64,000 nt of DNA, taken from positions 62,001 through 126,000 of the forward strand of contig JAAEZD010000004.1 of NCBI GenBank assembly GCA_018223035.1. The letters are read 5' to 3'. Below the pieces are notes generated by a model. The model saw only the letters and a list, made by a program, of their open reading frames with translations. It did not search any database and was not told where the DNA came from. Numbering within the stretch: the stretch's first letter is position 1; every line of letters begins with the position of its first letter. Shown piece by piece: positions 34,749 through 42,715 of the stretch. Source of the stretch: Heliomarina sp018223035. Lineage in GTDB: Bacteria > Pseudomonadota > Alphaproteobacteria > Rhodobacterales > Rhodobacteraceae. Made by a program: the position numbers and the translations under genes.

Positions 34749-35089
34749 ATCCTTGTCCTCTTTTCAGGGGTTGCGGTTTCTGTTGTTGTCCCGGGCAATT
34801 AGGGGGGAAATTTTGCCCGGGCAAGTCTGCAAAATGCATAATGACCATGCGCTTTTTGCATGGCTTGCACATAAGATGATCATTTTTGAAAAATTTATGA
34901 CTTCCGCGTGTCTGTTTTGCAGATTTTAGTTGATTTTTTGCGTCGTTTTTGAGCCGAGCTGTCGCTCTGTGGCTGGCGGGTGTCGGTTTCAGACTTTGCG
35001 CGAAAGGACTGGCCCGTGTTCACGTTTCGTGCTATTTCTGAAAAAAACTGGTAACATCCGTGAGATATCGCGGCGGGACAGGGCAGGAC
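34749..35089. other. Intergenic region between DUF1127 and ruvC
   Basis: This 341-base stretch separates two divergent genes. It holds the 9-base inverted repeat described at 34790-34821 and an AT-rich patch at 34840-34940 likely to contain promoters for both sides. No open frame with convincing coding character is present. Confidence 0.6.
34790..34821. promoter_or_regulatory. Perfect 9-base inverted repeat in the DUF1127 leader
   Basis: CCCGGGCAA (34790-34798) and TTGCCCGGG (34813-34821) are perfect complements separated by 14 bases that include a run of six G. It lies 42-73 bases upstream of the DUF1127 start on the minus strand, either as an operator or as a 5'-UTR hairpin. Confidence 0.5.
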
Positions 35090-35578
35090 ATGCGAATTCT
35101 GGGTATCGATCCGGGGTTGAGAAACTCTGGCTGGGGCGTAATCGATTCGGTTGGCTCGCGTCTGAGCCATGTCGCAAACGGGGTCTGTGTCTCTCAGGGC
35201 GAGACTCTCGCAGAACGGTTGCTGTCCCTTTATGATCAATTGAACGATGTGATTGCGCGCTATGGTCCGGATGCGGCTGCGGTCGAGCAGACCTTTGTCA
35301 ACAAGGACGGGGCCGGCACGCTGAAGCTGGGGCAGGCGCGGGGCATTGCCATGCTGGTGCCTGCAAAGGCCGGACTTGTGGTCGGGGAATATGCGCCGAA
35401 CACGGTCAAGAAAACTGTCGTGGGTGTTGGCCATGCGGACAAGCAGCAGGTTCTGCACATGGTCTGCCTGCAATTGCCGGGTTGCGACCCGGCGGGGCCA
35501 GATGCGGCCGATGCGCTGGCCATCGCAATTTGCCATTCCCGTCATGCAGGTCACGTGCTGCGCGAGGTGGCGTCTTGA
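35090..35578 (+). CDS. ruvC: Crossover junction endodeoxyribonuclease RuvC
   Basis: A 162-residue Holliday-junction resolvase. The acidic active-site residues are visible: D7 in GIDPGLRNSGWG, E66 in AAVEQTFV, and the DxxDA pair D138/D141 in GPDAADALAIAICH. Length matches the family. The ATG at 35090 follows GGGCAGGAC; the open frame from 35060 is not used. The stop overlaps the ruvA start by 4 bases (TTGA), so ruvCAB begins here as an operon. Confidence 0.97.
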   Translation: MRILGIDPGLRNSGWGVIDSVGSRLSHVANGVCVSQGETLAERLLSLYDQLNDVIARYGPDAAAVEQTFVNKDGAGTLKLGQARGIAMLVPAKAGLVVGEYAPNTVKKTVVGVGHADKQQVLHMVCLQLPGCDPAGPDAADALAIAICHSRHAGHVLREVAS

Positions 35579-36264
35579 TCGGGCGGCTGCGCGGGCGGCT
35601 CGATTACCGGGCCTCGGATCACGTGCTGATCGACGTGGGCGGGGTGGGTTACCTTGTCTATTGTTCCGAGCGCACGCTGGCATCGCTGCCGGGGATCGGT
35701 GAGGCGGTGTCGATCCATACGGATCTGCTGGTGCGCGAAGACCTGTTGCAGCTTTTCGGGTTCTCGACGCTGGTCGAGAAAGAGTGGCACCGGTTGCTGA
35801 CCAGCGTGCAGGGGGTCGGGGCCAAGGTGTCGCTGGCGATCCTTGGGGCGCTGGGGCCGGACGGGGTGAGCCGGGCCATCGCGCTGGGCGACTGGAACGC
35901 GGTGAAGGCGGCCAAGGGTGTCGGGCCGAAGACGGCGCAGCGCATCGTGCTCGATCTCAAGGACAAGGCCCCGGCGGTCATGGCGATGGGCGGAGAGCCG
36001 GGCGGCGCGTTCCCGGCGGCAGGTGATGTGATCGATGCGGGCGACGGGGCAGATGCGAGCGGCGCGGCCGCCCGGGCGCCTGCGGCTGCTGTTGCGCGGG
36101 GATCGGGGGCGGCGCAGGCGGATGCGCTGTCGGCGCTTGCCAATCTTGGCTACGGACCAAGCGAGGCGGCCGCGGCGGTGGCCGAAGCGGCAGCGAATAA
36201 CCCAGACGCGGGCGAAGGGGTGCTGATCCGTGCGGCGCTGAAGCTTTTGGCGCCGAAGTCGTGA
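35575..36264 (+). CDS. ruvA: Holliday junction branch migration protein RuvA
   Basis: A 229-residue RuvA, which binds four-way junctions and loads RuvB. It starts with TTG at 35575 (MIGRLRGRLDY), inside the ruvC stop. The N-terminal OB fold (HVLIDVGGVGYLVYCS), the HhH domain (LLTSVQGVGAKVSLAILGAL, VKAAKGVGPKTAQRIVLDLK) and the C-terminal RuvB-binding domain (ALSALANLGYGPSEAAAAV) are in order. The linker before the C-terminal domain (about 145-180) is unusually long and rich in A, G and D, which explains a length above the usual ~200. Confidence 0.96.
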   Translation: MIGRLRGRLDYRASDHVLIDVGGVGYLVYCSERTLASLPGIGEAVSIHTDLLVREDLLQLFGFSTLVEKEWHRLLTSVQGVGAKVSLAILGALGPDGVSRAIALGDWNAVKAAKGVGPKTAQRIVLDLKDKAPAVMAMGGEPGGAFPAAGDVIDAGDGADASGAAARAPAAAVARGSGAAQADALSALANLGYGPSEAAAAVAEAAANNPDAGEGVLIRAALKLLAPKS

Positions 36265-36271
36265 GGCGGGG

Positions 36272-37291
36272 ATGATGGAAAGCGATCCGACCCTGCGGCC
36301 AGAGCCCCTGCCGGAAGATCACGACCGCGCCTTGCGGCCGCAGGTGCTTGATGAATTCATCGGGCAGGCCGAGGCGCGAGCCAATCTCAAGATTTTCATC
36401 CAGTCGGCGCGGCAGCGCGGCGAGGCGATGGATCATACGCTGTTTCACGGACCGCCCGGCCTTGGCAAGACGACGCTGGCGCAGATCATGGCGCGCGAGC
36501 TGGGAGTCGGTTTTCGCATGACCTCGGGACCGGTGCTGGCGAAGGCGGGCGATCTGGCGGCGATCCTGACCAATCTCGAAGCGCGCGACGTGCTGTTCAT
36601 CGACGAGATCCACCGGCTGAATCCGGCGGTGGAGGAGGTTCTCTATCCAGCGCTGGAGGATTTCGAGCTGGACCTCGTGATCGGCGAGGGGCCGGCGGCG
36701 CGGACCGTGCGGATCGAATTGCAGCCCTTTACACTGGTCGGGGCAACCACGCGGATGGGGCTTTTGACAACGCCGCTGCGGGACCGGTTCGGGATTCCGA
36801 CCCGGCTGCAATTCTATACTGTCGAGGAGTTGCATGAGATCGTGACGCGCAATGCCCGCAAGATGGGCGCACCGGCGGATGATGCCGGGGCGCGCGAGAT
36901 CGCGCGCCGGGCGCGGGGCACGCCACGGATCGCCGGACGTCTGCTGCGCCGGGTGGTGGATTTCGCGGTGGTCGAGGGGGATGGCCGGATCAGCCGGCAA
37001 CTGGCGGATAATGCGCTGACGCGGCTGGGGGTGGATCACCTTGGGCTCGACGGGGCGGACCGGCGCTATCTGCGGCTGATCGCGGAGAATTACGCGGGCG
37101 GGCCGGTCGGGATCGAGACCATGTCGGCGGCGCTGTCAGAGAGCCGGGACGCGCTGGAAGAGGTGATCGAGCCCTACCTTTTGCAGCAGGGGCTGATCCA
37201 GCGCACGCCGCGCGGGCGGATGCTGGCGCAGAAAGGGTGGGACCACCTTGGACTGCCAGCGCCCAAGGGGCAGAACGATCTGTTCGGTTGA
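36272..37291 (+). CDS. ruvB: Holliday junction branch migration ATPase RuvB
   Basis: A 339-residue hexameric AAA+ motor that drives branch migration with RuvA. Walker A is GPPGLGKTT at about 60-68 and Walker B is LFIDEIHRLN. Sensor 1 is VGATTRMG and the arginine finger region is LRDRFGI. The C-terminal winged-helix domain ends in LLQQGLIQRTPRGRMLA. ATGs at 36272 and 36275 are both possible. It begins 7 bases after ruvA. Confidence 0.98.
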   Translation: MMESDPTLRPEPLPEDHDRALRPQVLDEFIGQAEARANLKIFIQSARQRGEAMDHTLFHGPPGLGKTTLAQIMARELGVGFRMTSGPVLAKAGDLAAILTNLEARDVLFIDEIHRLNPAVEEVLYPALEDFELDLVIGEGPAARTVRIELQPFTLVGATTRMGLLTTPLRDRFGIPTRLQFYTVEELHEIVTRNARKMGAPADDAGAREIARRARGTPRIAGRLLRRVVDFAVVEGDGRISRQLADNALTRLGVDHLGLDGADRRYLRLIAENYAGGPVGIETMSAALSESRDALEEVIEPYLLQQGLIQRTPRGRMLAQKGWDHLGLPAPKGQNDLFG

Positions 37292-37314
37292 TCTGTGGCT
37301 TTCCAGATTTTATG

Positions 37315-37350
37315 CCTCCGGCGGGGATATTTTGAAACCCAAAGAAGAGG
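37315..37350. repeat. Dispersed intergenic repeat, copy 2
   Basis: CCTCCGGCGGGGATATTTTG followed by AAACCCAAAGAAGAGG. The GC-rich head can form a short stem and the AAGAAGAGG end lies next to the start of the next gene, so it may serve as terminator head and ribosome-site tail together. Confidence 0.65.
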
Positions 37351-37355
37351 CGGCC

Positions 37356-37979
37356 ATGTCACCGGAAGAGATCGAAACCCTGTTTACCCGCGACGACGGG
37401 TCTTACCGGTTTGCCCGCTGGGGGCGGCCGTTGGCACCGGTTGTTTTCGGGGTTGAGGAAGAAACGCTGTCGGTGCTCAAGGGGGCGTTCGAGGCGGTGG
37501 TCGTGTTAGCGGATCACAAGATGGCCGAGACCGATCCGGAATTCGGCAGCAATTGCATGATTTTTTTCATGCGGGACCGGTCCGAGCTGCTGGATGTGCC
37601 GGATCTGGGCAAACTGATCCCGGAGCTTGACGAGATGGTTTCGCGGCTACGGGAGGCGGGCGCGAACCAGTACCGGGTGTTCCGGTTCGACGAGGATGGC
37701 GCGATCAAGGCGGCCTTCGTGTTCATCTGTATGGATGCGGAGATGGCGGCGCAGCCCGCCGGGGACCTTGCGCTGAACCAGGTGGTGCAGGTGATGCTGC
37801 TTTGGTCGGAAGGAGCGTTCCGGGAACGCTCGCCGCTGGCGCGGGCCGGGGAGTCGACGATTTTGCGACCAGAGATCGCCGGGGTGATAAGGGCGGCCTA
37901 TGATCCGGTGATGCCGGGGGCGGCGGCGGACAGCGCCCATGCGCTGCGGCTGTTCGCCCGGATGGAGGCGGGGGCATGA
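37356..37979 (+). CDS. Hypothetical protein between ruvB and ybgC
   Basis: A 207-residue soluble protein that I do not recognise. Segments include SPEEIETLFTRDDGSYRFAR, FEAVVVLADHKMAETDPEFG, NCMIFFMRDRSELLDVPDLG, and QVMLLWSEGAFRERSPLA. No catalytic motif is clear. The ATG at 37356 follows AAGAAGAGG, supplied by the dispersed repeat, and the upstream in-frame extension is not used. The stop overlaps the ybgC start by 4 bases, so it is translated with the Tol-Pal genes. Confidence 0.75.
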   Translation: MSPEEIETLFTRDDGSYRFARWGRPLAPVVFGVEEETLSVLKGAFEAVVVLADHKMAETDPEFGSNCMIFFMRDRSELLDVPDLGKLIPELDEMVSRLREAGANQYRVFRFDEDGAIKAAFVFICMDAEMAAQPAGDLALNQVVQVMLLWSEGAFRERSPLARAGESTILRPEIAGVIRAAYDPVMPGAAADSAHALRLFARMEAGA

Positions 37980-38359
37980 GCCATCGTTTCCCGGTGCAGG
38001 TCTATTATGAGGACACCGATATGGGCGGGGTGGTCTACCACGCCAATTACCTCAAGTTCATCGAGCGGGCGCGCAGCGATTACGTGCGCCAGCTGGGTAA
38101 CGACCAGAATGCGATGCGCGAGGCGGGGATCGTCTGGGTGGTGCGGCGGATCACGGCGGAGTACCTCTCAACGGCGCGGTTCGAGGATCAGCTCGTGATC
38201 GAAACCGAGGTGACAAGCGTGTCGGGCGCGCGCCTTAGCATGGGGCAGCGGGTGCTGCGCGGCGATAAGGTGATCTTTACCGCCGAGGTCGAGGCGGTCT
38301 GCATGAACGCCAAAGGGCGTCCGGTGCGGCTTCCGGCAGAGATTCGCGCACTCCTGTAA
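37976..38359 (+). CDS. ybgC: Tol-Pal-associated acyl-CoA thioesterase YbgC
   Basis: A 127-residue hot-dog fold thioesterase. The YbgC signature VYYEDTDMGGVVYHANYLKF, with its catalytic aspartate, is at about 8-27, and FIERARSDYVRQLG follows. YbgC enzymes hydrolyse acyl-CoA/acyl-ACP and are linked to phospholipid metabolism at the Tol-Pal complex. The start overlaps the previous stop, and tolQ follows after 107 bases. Confidence 0.94.
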   Translation: MSHRFPVQVYYEDTDMGGVVYHANYLKFIERARSDYVRQLGNDQNAMREAGIVWVVRRITAEYLSTARFEDQLVIETEVTSVSGARLSMGQRVLRGDKVIFTAEVEAVCMNAKGRPVRLPAEIRALL

Positions 38360-38466
38360 CAAAAACGCGTGCCGCTGCGGTATTGTTGGCAATTGCATCG
38401 GATCTGCGCTAGATCGTTTCGCAATGAAGGGCCGAACCAATACGGCCCGCTGAAACGAGCAGGCTT

Positions 38467-39162
38467 ATGGAAACTGAAACTCTGGCGCTGGCGCAGGAGA
38501 TCGATTTCTCCATGTGGGCGCTTTTTGCGCGTGCAACCTTTACAGTGAAACTGGTGATGCTGCTGTTGCTGGCAGCCTCTGTCTGGTCCTGGGCGATCAT
38601 CATCCAGAAACATATCCTGTACCGCTGGGCGCGGCGCGAGGCCTCGGTCTTTGATCAGGCCTTCTGGTCGGGGGAGCCGCTGGATACGCTGTTCGACCAG
38701 ATCGGCGCGGATCCGGAGGGCAATGCGCAGAAGGTCTTTGCCGCCGGGATGACCGAATGGCGTCGCTCGCATCGTGACAACGGGGCGCTGATCCCGGGCG
38801 CGCAGGCGCGGATCGACCGGTCGATGGATGTGGCGATCAACAAGGAAGCCGAGGATTTGCAGCGCGGATTGCCGGTTCTGGCGACTGTTGGCTCTACCGC
38901 GCCTTTCATCGGGCTGTTCGGCACCGTCTGGGGCATTATGCATGCCTTTGTGCAGATCGCCGAGCAGCAGAATACCAACCTTGCCGTCGTCGCGCCCGGT
39001 ATCGCCGAGGCGCTGCTGGCGACGGGTCTGGGGCTGATCGCGGCCATTCCGGCAGTGATCTTTTACAACAAGCTTTCGGCGGACAGTGACCGGATCGTGG
39101 CGGGGTATGAATCCTTTGCCGATGAATTCGCGACCATCCTGTCGCGGCAGCTGGATTCCTGA
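38467..39162 (+). CDS. tolQ: Tol-Pal system proton channel protein TolQ
   Basis: A 231-residue inner-membrane protein of the ExbB/TolQ/MotA family that, with TolR, uses the proton gradient to energise TolA during cell constriction. Three hydrophobic segments are visible, with TVGSTAPFIGLFGTVWGIMH and AEALLATGLGLIAAIPAVIFYN as the channel signatures. It is the first gene of the tolQRAB-pal-cpoB block; a 107-base gap before it could hold a promoter. Confidence 0.96.
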   Translation: METETLALAQEIDFSMWALFARATFTVKLVMLLLLAASVWSWAIIIQKHILYRWARREASVFDQAFWSGEPLDTLFDQIGADPEGNAQKVFAAGMTEWRRSHRDNGALIPGAQARIDRSMDVAINKEAEDLQRGLPVLATVGSTAPFIGLFGTVWGIMHAFVQIAEQQNTNLAVVAPGIAEALLATGLGLIAAIPAVIFYNKLSADSDRIVAGYESFADEFATILSRQLDS

Positions 39163-39165
39163 ACG

Positions 39166-39651
39166 ATGGGCGCGGCAGTACAGCAACCGGGCGGAGGCGG
39201 GGGCAAGCGCAGGCGGTCCCGGCGCAGCAACCGGCCAATGTCGGAAATCAACGTCACGCCTTTCGTGGACGTGATGCTGGTTTTGCTGATCATCTTCATG
39301 GTGGCGGCGCCGTTGATGACAGTGGGTGTGCCGGTGCAGCTGCCCAAGACCGCCGCCAGCGCCCTGCCGGGCGATGAGGAAGAGCCGCTGACGGTGACGA
39401 TTACCGCCGAAGGGCAGGTTCAGATCCAGACGACCGACACGGCGCGGGACGAGCTGGTGCCCAAGCTGCGCGCGATTGCAGCCGAACGCAGCAGCGACCG
39501 GATATTCCTGCGCGCCGACGGGGCGATCCCCTATGAGACGGTAATGCAGGTGATGGGCGCGCTGAACGCGGGCGGATTTTCCAACGTGGGTCTGGTGACC
39601 GATACGGGCGGGCCGACATTCGACGGGACGCCGGGCGGCGCGGACAGGTAG
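39166..39651 (+). CDS. tolR: Tol-Pal system protein TolR
   Basis: A 161-residue ExbD/TolR family protein. After a basic, glycine-rich N terminus comes SEINVTPFVDVMLVLLIIFM, which contains the conserved proton-path aspartate within the membrane helix. The periplasmic domain follows (VPVQLPKTAAS, IFLRADGAIPYETVMQVM). It begins 3 bases after tolQ. The N terminus (GGGGKRRRSRRSN) is more basic than in E. coli. Confidence 0.95.
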   Translation: MGAAVQQPGGGGGKRRRSRRSNRPMSEINVTPFVDVMLVLLIIFMVAAPLMTVGVPVQLPKTAASALPGDEEEPLTVTITAEGQVQIQTTDTARDELVPKLRAIAAERSSDRIFLRADGAIPYETVMQVMGALNAGGFSNVGLVTDTGGPTFDGTPGGADR

Positions 39652-39660
39652 GGTGGCACC

Positions 39661-40800
39661 GTGCAGACGGGCACAAAAATCTCAGGCGCGGGTCATGTCG
39701 CCGTCATCCTTTTCGCCCTTTTTGCCGGCAGCTTTGACAGCGAGCCGTTGCCGTTTGACGTGGCCAATGTCTCGGTCGTGACGGAAGAGGAATATGCCGC
39801 GCTGACCGCGCCGCAGCAGGCCGAACAGCAGGGGGCAGAGCCTCAGCCGGTGGAGCCTGTGGAACCGGTCGTTGAGCCGGAACCGGAACCCGAACCGCAG
39901 CCTGAACCGGAACCCGTGGCCGAGCCGGAACCGGCGCCGGAGGTGTCTCCAGAGCCGCCGGTCGTGCCCGATCCACCTGCGCCCGAGGTGTCTGATGACC
40001 CCCAGCCGGAGCCGGAACAGCCCGAAGTGATTGCCGAGCCGGAGCCGACGCCGGACGTCGTCGCGCCGCCGCCGATCGAGCGTGTCGCGCCCGAGGTGGT
40101 CGAAGCACCGCCCGAGGAGACGCGGCCCGACGAGGTGGAGCAGAGTGAGGTCGTGGAGGACGACGGTGCGGAAACCGCGCAGGAGGTGCAGGAAGCAACC
40201 GCACCCGAGGCCGCGACCGACCGGATCGAACCGGAAACCGCGCCGGTAGCCCGGCTGGCGCCAAGCCAGTCACGCCGCCCGCCGACGCAGCGTCCTGCGC
40301 CGCGTCCCGAGCAGCCGGTCGAGACCGCCGAAACCAGGCCCGAGCCGGAGCCTGTGCCCGTTGAAACGCCGCCCGCCGAACCCACGCCTGCGCCCATCGA
40401 TACCACCGATGCGGTGAACGATGCGCTGGCCCAGGCCCTTGGCGGGGCGAGCGAAACCGCGCCTGCGCCGTCGGGTCCGCCGCTGTCGGCGGGGGAAAAA
40501 GAGGCATTGCGTGTGGCGGTGTCCCGGTGCTGGAACGTTGGGTCCTTGTCAACAGAGGCATTGAGGACAACAGTGGTTGTGACCGTATCAATGTCACAGG
40601 ATGGAACGCCGGATGTCGGAACCATTACCATGACGTCGAGTTCCGGTGGAGACAGTACCTCGGCACGTCAGGCTTTCGAGGCCGCACGCCGGGCGATCAT
40701 CCGCTGCGGCGCCTCCGGCTTTGACTTGCCGGTCGATAAATATGCGCAATGGCGCGAGATCGAAATGACATTCAATCCTGAAAGGATGCGCATAAGATGA
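39661..40800 (+). CDS. tolA: Tol-Pal system protein TolA-like
   Basis: A 379-residue TolA-like protein. It has a single N-terminal membrane helix (GHVAVILFALFAGSF), a long periplasmic linker of PEPEPEPQPEPEP-type repeats (about residues 60-250) in place of the alanine-rich helix of E. coli TolA, and a C-terminal TonB/TolA-like domain (LRVAVSRCWNVGSLS and ARRAIIRCGASGFDLP with two cysteines that may pair). It would span the periplasm from TolQR to Pal/TolB. The start is GTG at 39661. It overlaps tolB by 4 bases. Confidence 0.9.
   Translation: MQTGTKISGAGHVAVILFALFAGSFDSEPLPFDVANVSVVTEEEYAALTAPQQAEQQGAEPQPVEPVEPVVEPEPEPEPQPEPEPVAEPEPAPEVSPEPPVVPDPPAPEVSDDPQPEPEQPEVIAEPEPTPDVVAPPPIERVAPEVVEAPPEETRPDEVEQSEVVEDDGAETAQEVQEATAPEAATDRIEPETAPVARLAPSQSRRPPTQRPAPRPEQPVETAETRPEPEPVPVETPPAEPTPAPIDTTDAVNDALAQALGGASETAPAPSGPPLSAGEKEALRVAVSRCWNVGSLSTEALRTTVVVTVSMSQDGTPDVGTITMTSSSGGDSTSARQAFEAARRAIIRCGASGFDLPVDKYAQWREIEMTFNPERMRIR
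39838..40370 (+). repeat. PEPEP-type low-complexity tract inside tolA
   Basis: A GAGCCGGAACCG-like degenerate repeat encodes alternating proline and glutamate over much of the TolA linker. It is in frame and likely forms a stiff extended rod through the periplasm. Length variation between strains is to be expected. Confidence 0.85.
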
Positions 40801-42116
40801 AGCGATTTCTGCTGAGCCTTTTCGTTGGCCTCTCCTGTGTTACGACTCCGGTGCTGGCGCAGAACGGGCCGCTCAGGATCGAGATTACCGACGGGGTGAT
40901 CGAACCGCTGCCTTTCGCGGTGCCGAACCTTGTGCCCGCGACGCCGGGAGACGTGCAGATCGGGGCCGATCTGGCGCGGGTGATCTCGGCGGATCTGTCG
41001 GGAACGGGTCTGTTCCGCGAAGTGCCGTCAAGCGCCTATATCAGCGGCATCAACGATTTCAACGCGCCGGTTCAATATGCGGACTGGAAGGCGGTCAACG
41101 CGCAGGCGCTGGTGACCGGGGCGGTCAGTACCTCGGGCGATACGCTGACGGTGCAGTTCCGCCTATACGACGTGTTTTCCAATGCGGAACTTGGCAACGG
41201 GCTGCAATTCACCGGTTCGGTTCAGGGCTGGCGGCGCATGGCGCATAAGGTGGCCGATGCGGTCTATTCGCGGATCACCGGCGAGGGTGGGTATTTCGAC
41301 AGCCGCGTGACCTTTGTGTCTGAAAGCGGACCCAAGGATCAGCGGGCCAAGCGGCTCGCGATCATGGATTACGATGGCGCGAATGTGCAGTACCTGACGG
41401 ACAGTTCCTCGATCGTGCTGGCGCCGCGGTTCTCGCCCAGCGGTGACCGTGTGCTGTACACCAGCTACGAGACGGGCGCGCCCCGGATCTATGTGCTGGA
41501 CGTGGGGCAGGTGCAGCGCCGGGTGCTGGAACAGAAGGAAGGCACCATGAGCTTTGCGCCGCGTTTCGCGCCGAATGGTCATACAGTGGTGTTTTCGCTG
41601 ACCGAGGGCGGGAATACGGATATTTACACGATGGAGATCGCCTCGGGCGAGATCGTGCGGCGCACCAGCGCGCCGTCGATCGAAACCGCGCCGAGCTATT
41701 CGCCGGACGGCAGCCAGATCGTCTTTGAGAGCGACCGTTCGGGTACGCAGCAACTTTATGTGATGCCGGCGAGTGGCGGTGAGGCCACGCGGATCAGTTT
41801 CGGGCAGGGCCGCTATGGCACGCCGGTCTGGTCGCCGCGCGGTGACATGATCGCGTTCACCAAGCAGAGCAAGGGCCGGTTTCACATCGGCGTGATGCGC
41901 ACGGATGGCAGCGAGGAACGCCTGCTGACCGCGTCTTTCCTTGATGAAGGTCCGACATGGGCGCCGAACGGCCGCGTCATCATGTTCGCCCGCGAGACGC
42001 AGGGCGCACAGGGACGGTCGGGGCTTTACTCGGTCGACATCTCAGGGCGCAACCTCAAGCCGATCCCGACGCCGGACGGCGCGTCGGACCCGGCGTGGTC
42101 ACCCTTGCAGGATTGA
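40797..42116 (+). CDS. tolB: Tol-Pal system beta-propeller protein TolB
   Basis: A 439-residue periplasmic protein. The signal peptide is MKRFLLSLFVGLSCVTTPVLA, followed by the two-layer N-terminal domain (LRIEITDGVIEPLPFAVPNL) and a six-bladed propeller with repeats such as SPSGDRVLYTS, APNGHTVVFSL, YSPDGSQIVFESDRSG, SPRGDMIAFTK and WAPNGRVIMFARE. TolB binds Pal and helps release it from peptidoglycan. It overlaps tolA and is followed by pal. Confidence 0.97.
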   Translation: MKRFLLSLFVGLSCVTTPVLAQNGPLRIEITDGVIEPLPFAVPNLVPATPGDVQIGADLARVISADLSGTGLFREVPSSAYISGINDFNAPVQYADWKAVNAQALVTGAVSTSGDTLTVQFRLYDVFSNAELGNGLQFTGSVQGWRRMAHKVADAVYSRITGEGGYFDSRVTFVSESGPKDQRAKRLAIMDYDGANVQYLTDSSSIVLAPRFSPSGDRVLYTSYETGAPRIYVLDVGQVQRRVLEQKEGTMSFAPRFAPNGHTVVFSLTEGGNTDIYTMEIASGEIVRRTSAPSIETAPSYSPDGSQIVFESDRSGTQQLYVMPASGGEATRISFGQGRYGTPVWSPRGDMIAFTKQSKGRFHIGVMRTDGSEERLLTASFLDEGPTWAPNGRVIMFARETQGAQGRSGLYSVDISGRNLKPIPTPDGASDPAWSPLQD

Positions 42117-42199
42117 TCGCGGCCATGCAGGCCGACGTTCACAAGGCGTTTTGCCTGTGATAGACAGGACGCAACAATAAACCCGATCGAGGCATCGAG

Positions 42200-42712
42200 A
42201 TGAGCATTCTGAAGAAGACTTTGATGATTGGCGCGATGGTCGCCATCAGCGCCTGTACAAATGCGGGCCGTTTTGGCGATGACGCCTATGGCAGTGGCGG
42301 CGCGGGCAGCGGCGCGATCGTACCGGGATCGGCCAATGACCCGACCTCGACCGCCTATTTCAACCAGACGGTCGGTGACCGCGTTCTGTTCCTCGTGGAC
42401 CAGTCGAACCTGTCGCCCGAGGCGCAGCTGGTGCTGGACGGTCAGGCGAAATGGCTTATGACCAACGCGGATTATGTCGCCGTGATCGAAGGTCACGCGG
42501 ATGAGCAGGGCACACGCGAATACAACCTTGCGCTGGGTGCCCGCCGGGCCAACGCGGCGCGGGAATACCTGATTTCGCGGGGCGTCGCGCCGAACCGGCT
42601 CAAGACGATCAGCTACGGCAAGGAACGCCCGATCGAGATTTGCAGCGAAGAGGCCTGCTATGCCAAGAACCGCCGCGCGGTTACGGTGCTGTCGGCCGGT
42701 CTGACGGGGTAA
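42200..42712 (+). CDS. pal: Peptidoglycan-associated lipoprotein Pal
   Basis: A 170-residue outer-membrane lipoprotein. The lipobox is ISAC (Cys at about 19, sequence ISACTNAG) after a short signal peptide. The OmpA-like peptidoglycan-binding domain includes VLFLVDQSNLSPEAQLVLDG, EGHADEQGTREYNLALGARRA and SYGKERPIEICSEEACYAKN. Pal anchors the outer membrane and interacts with TolA and TolB. It follows tolB after 83 bases, and cpoB starts 3 bases after it. Confidence 0.97.
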   Translation: MSILKKTLMIGAMVAISACTNAGRFGDDAYGSGGAGSGAIVPGSANDPTSTAYFNQTVGDRVLFLVDQSNLSPEAQLVLDGQAKWLMTNADYVAVIEGHADEQGTREYNLALGARRANAAREYLISRGVAPNRLKTISYGKERPIEICSEEACYAKNRRAVTVLSAGLTG

Positions 42713-42715
42713 GCC

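Noticed and set aside
34895..35683. A 262-codon minus-strand open frame antisense to ruvC
   Set aside because: ruvC is complete with its acidic tetrad. The antisense frame shows no domain and overlaps the ruvC promoter.
12085..40370. The PDP/PEP repeats in FtsY and TolA as evidence of horizontal transfer or a surface adhesin
   Set aside because: Both tracts sit inside otherwise normal housekeeping proteins in their usual gene order and have neighbour-like base composition; linkers explain them.
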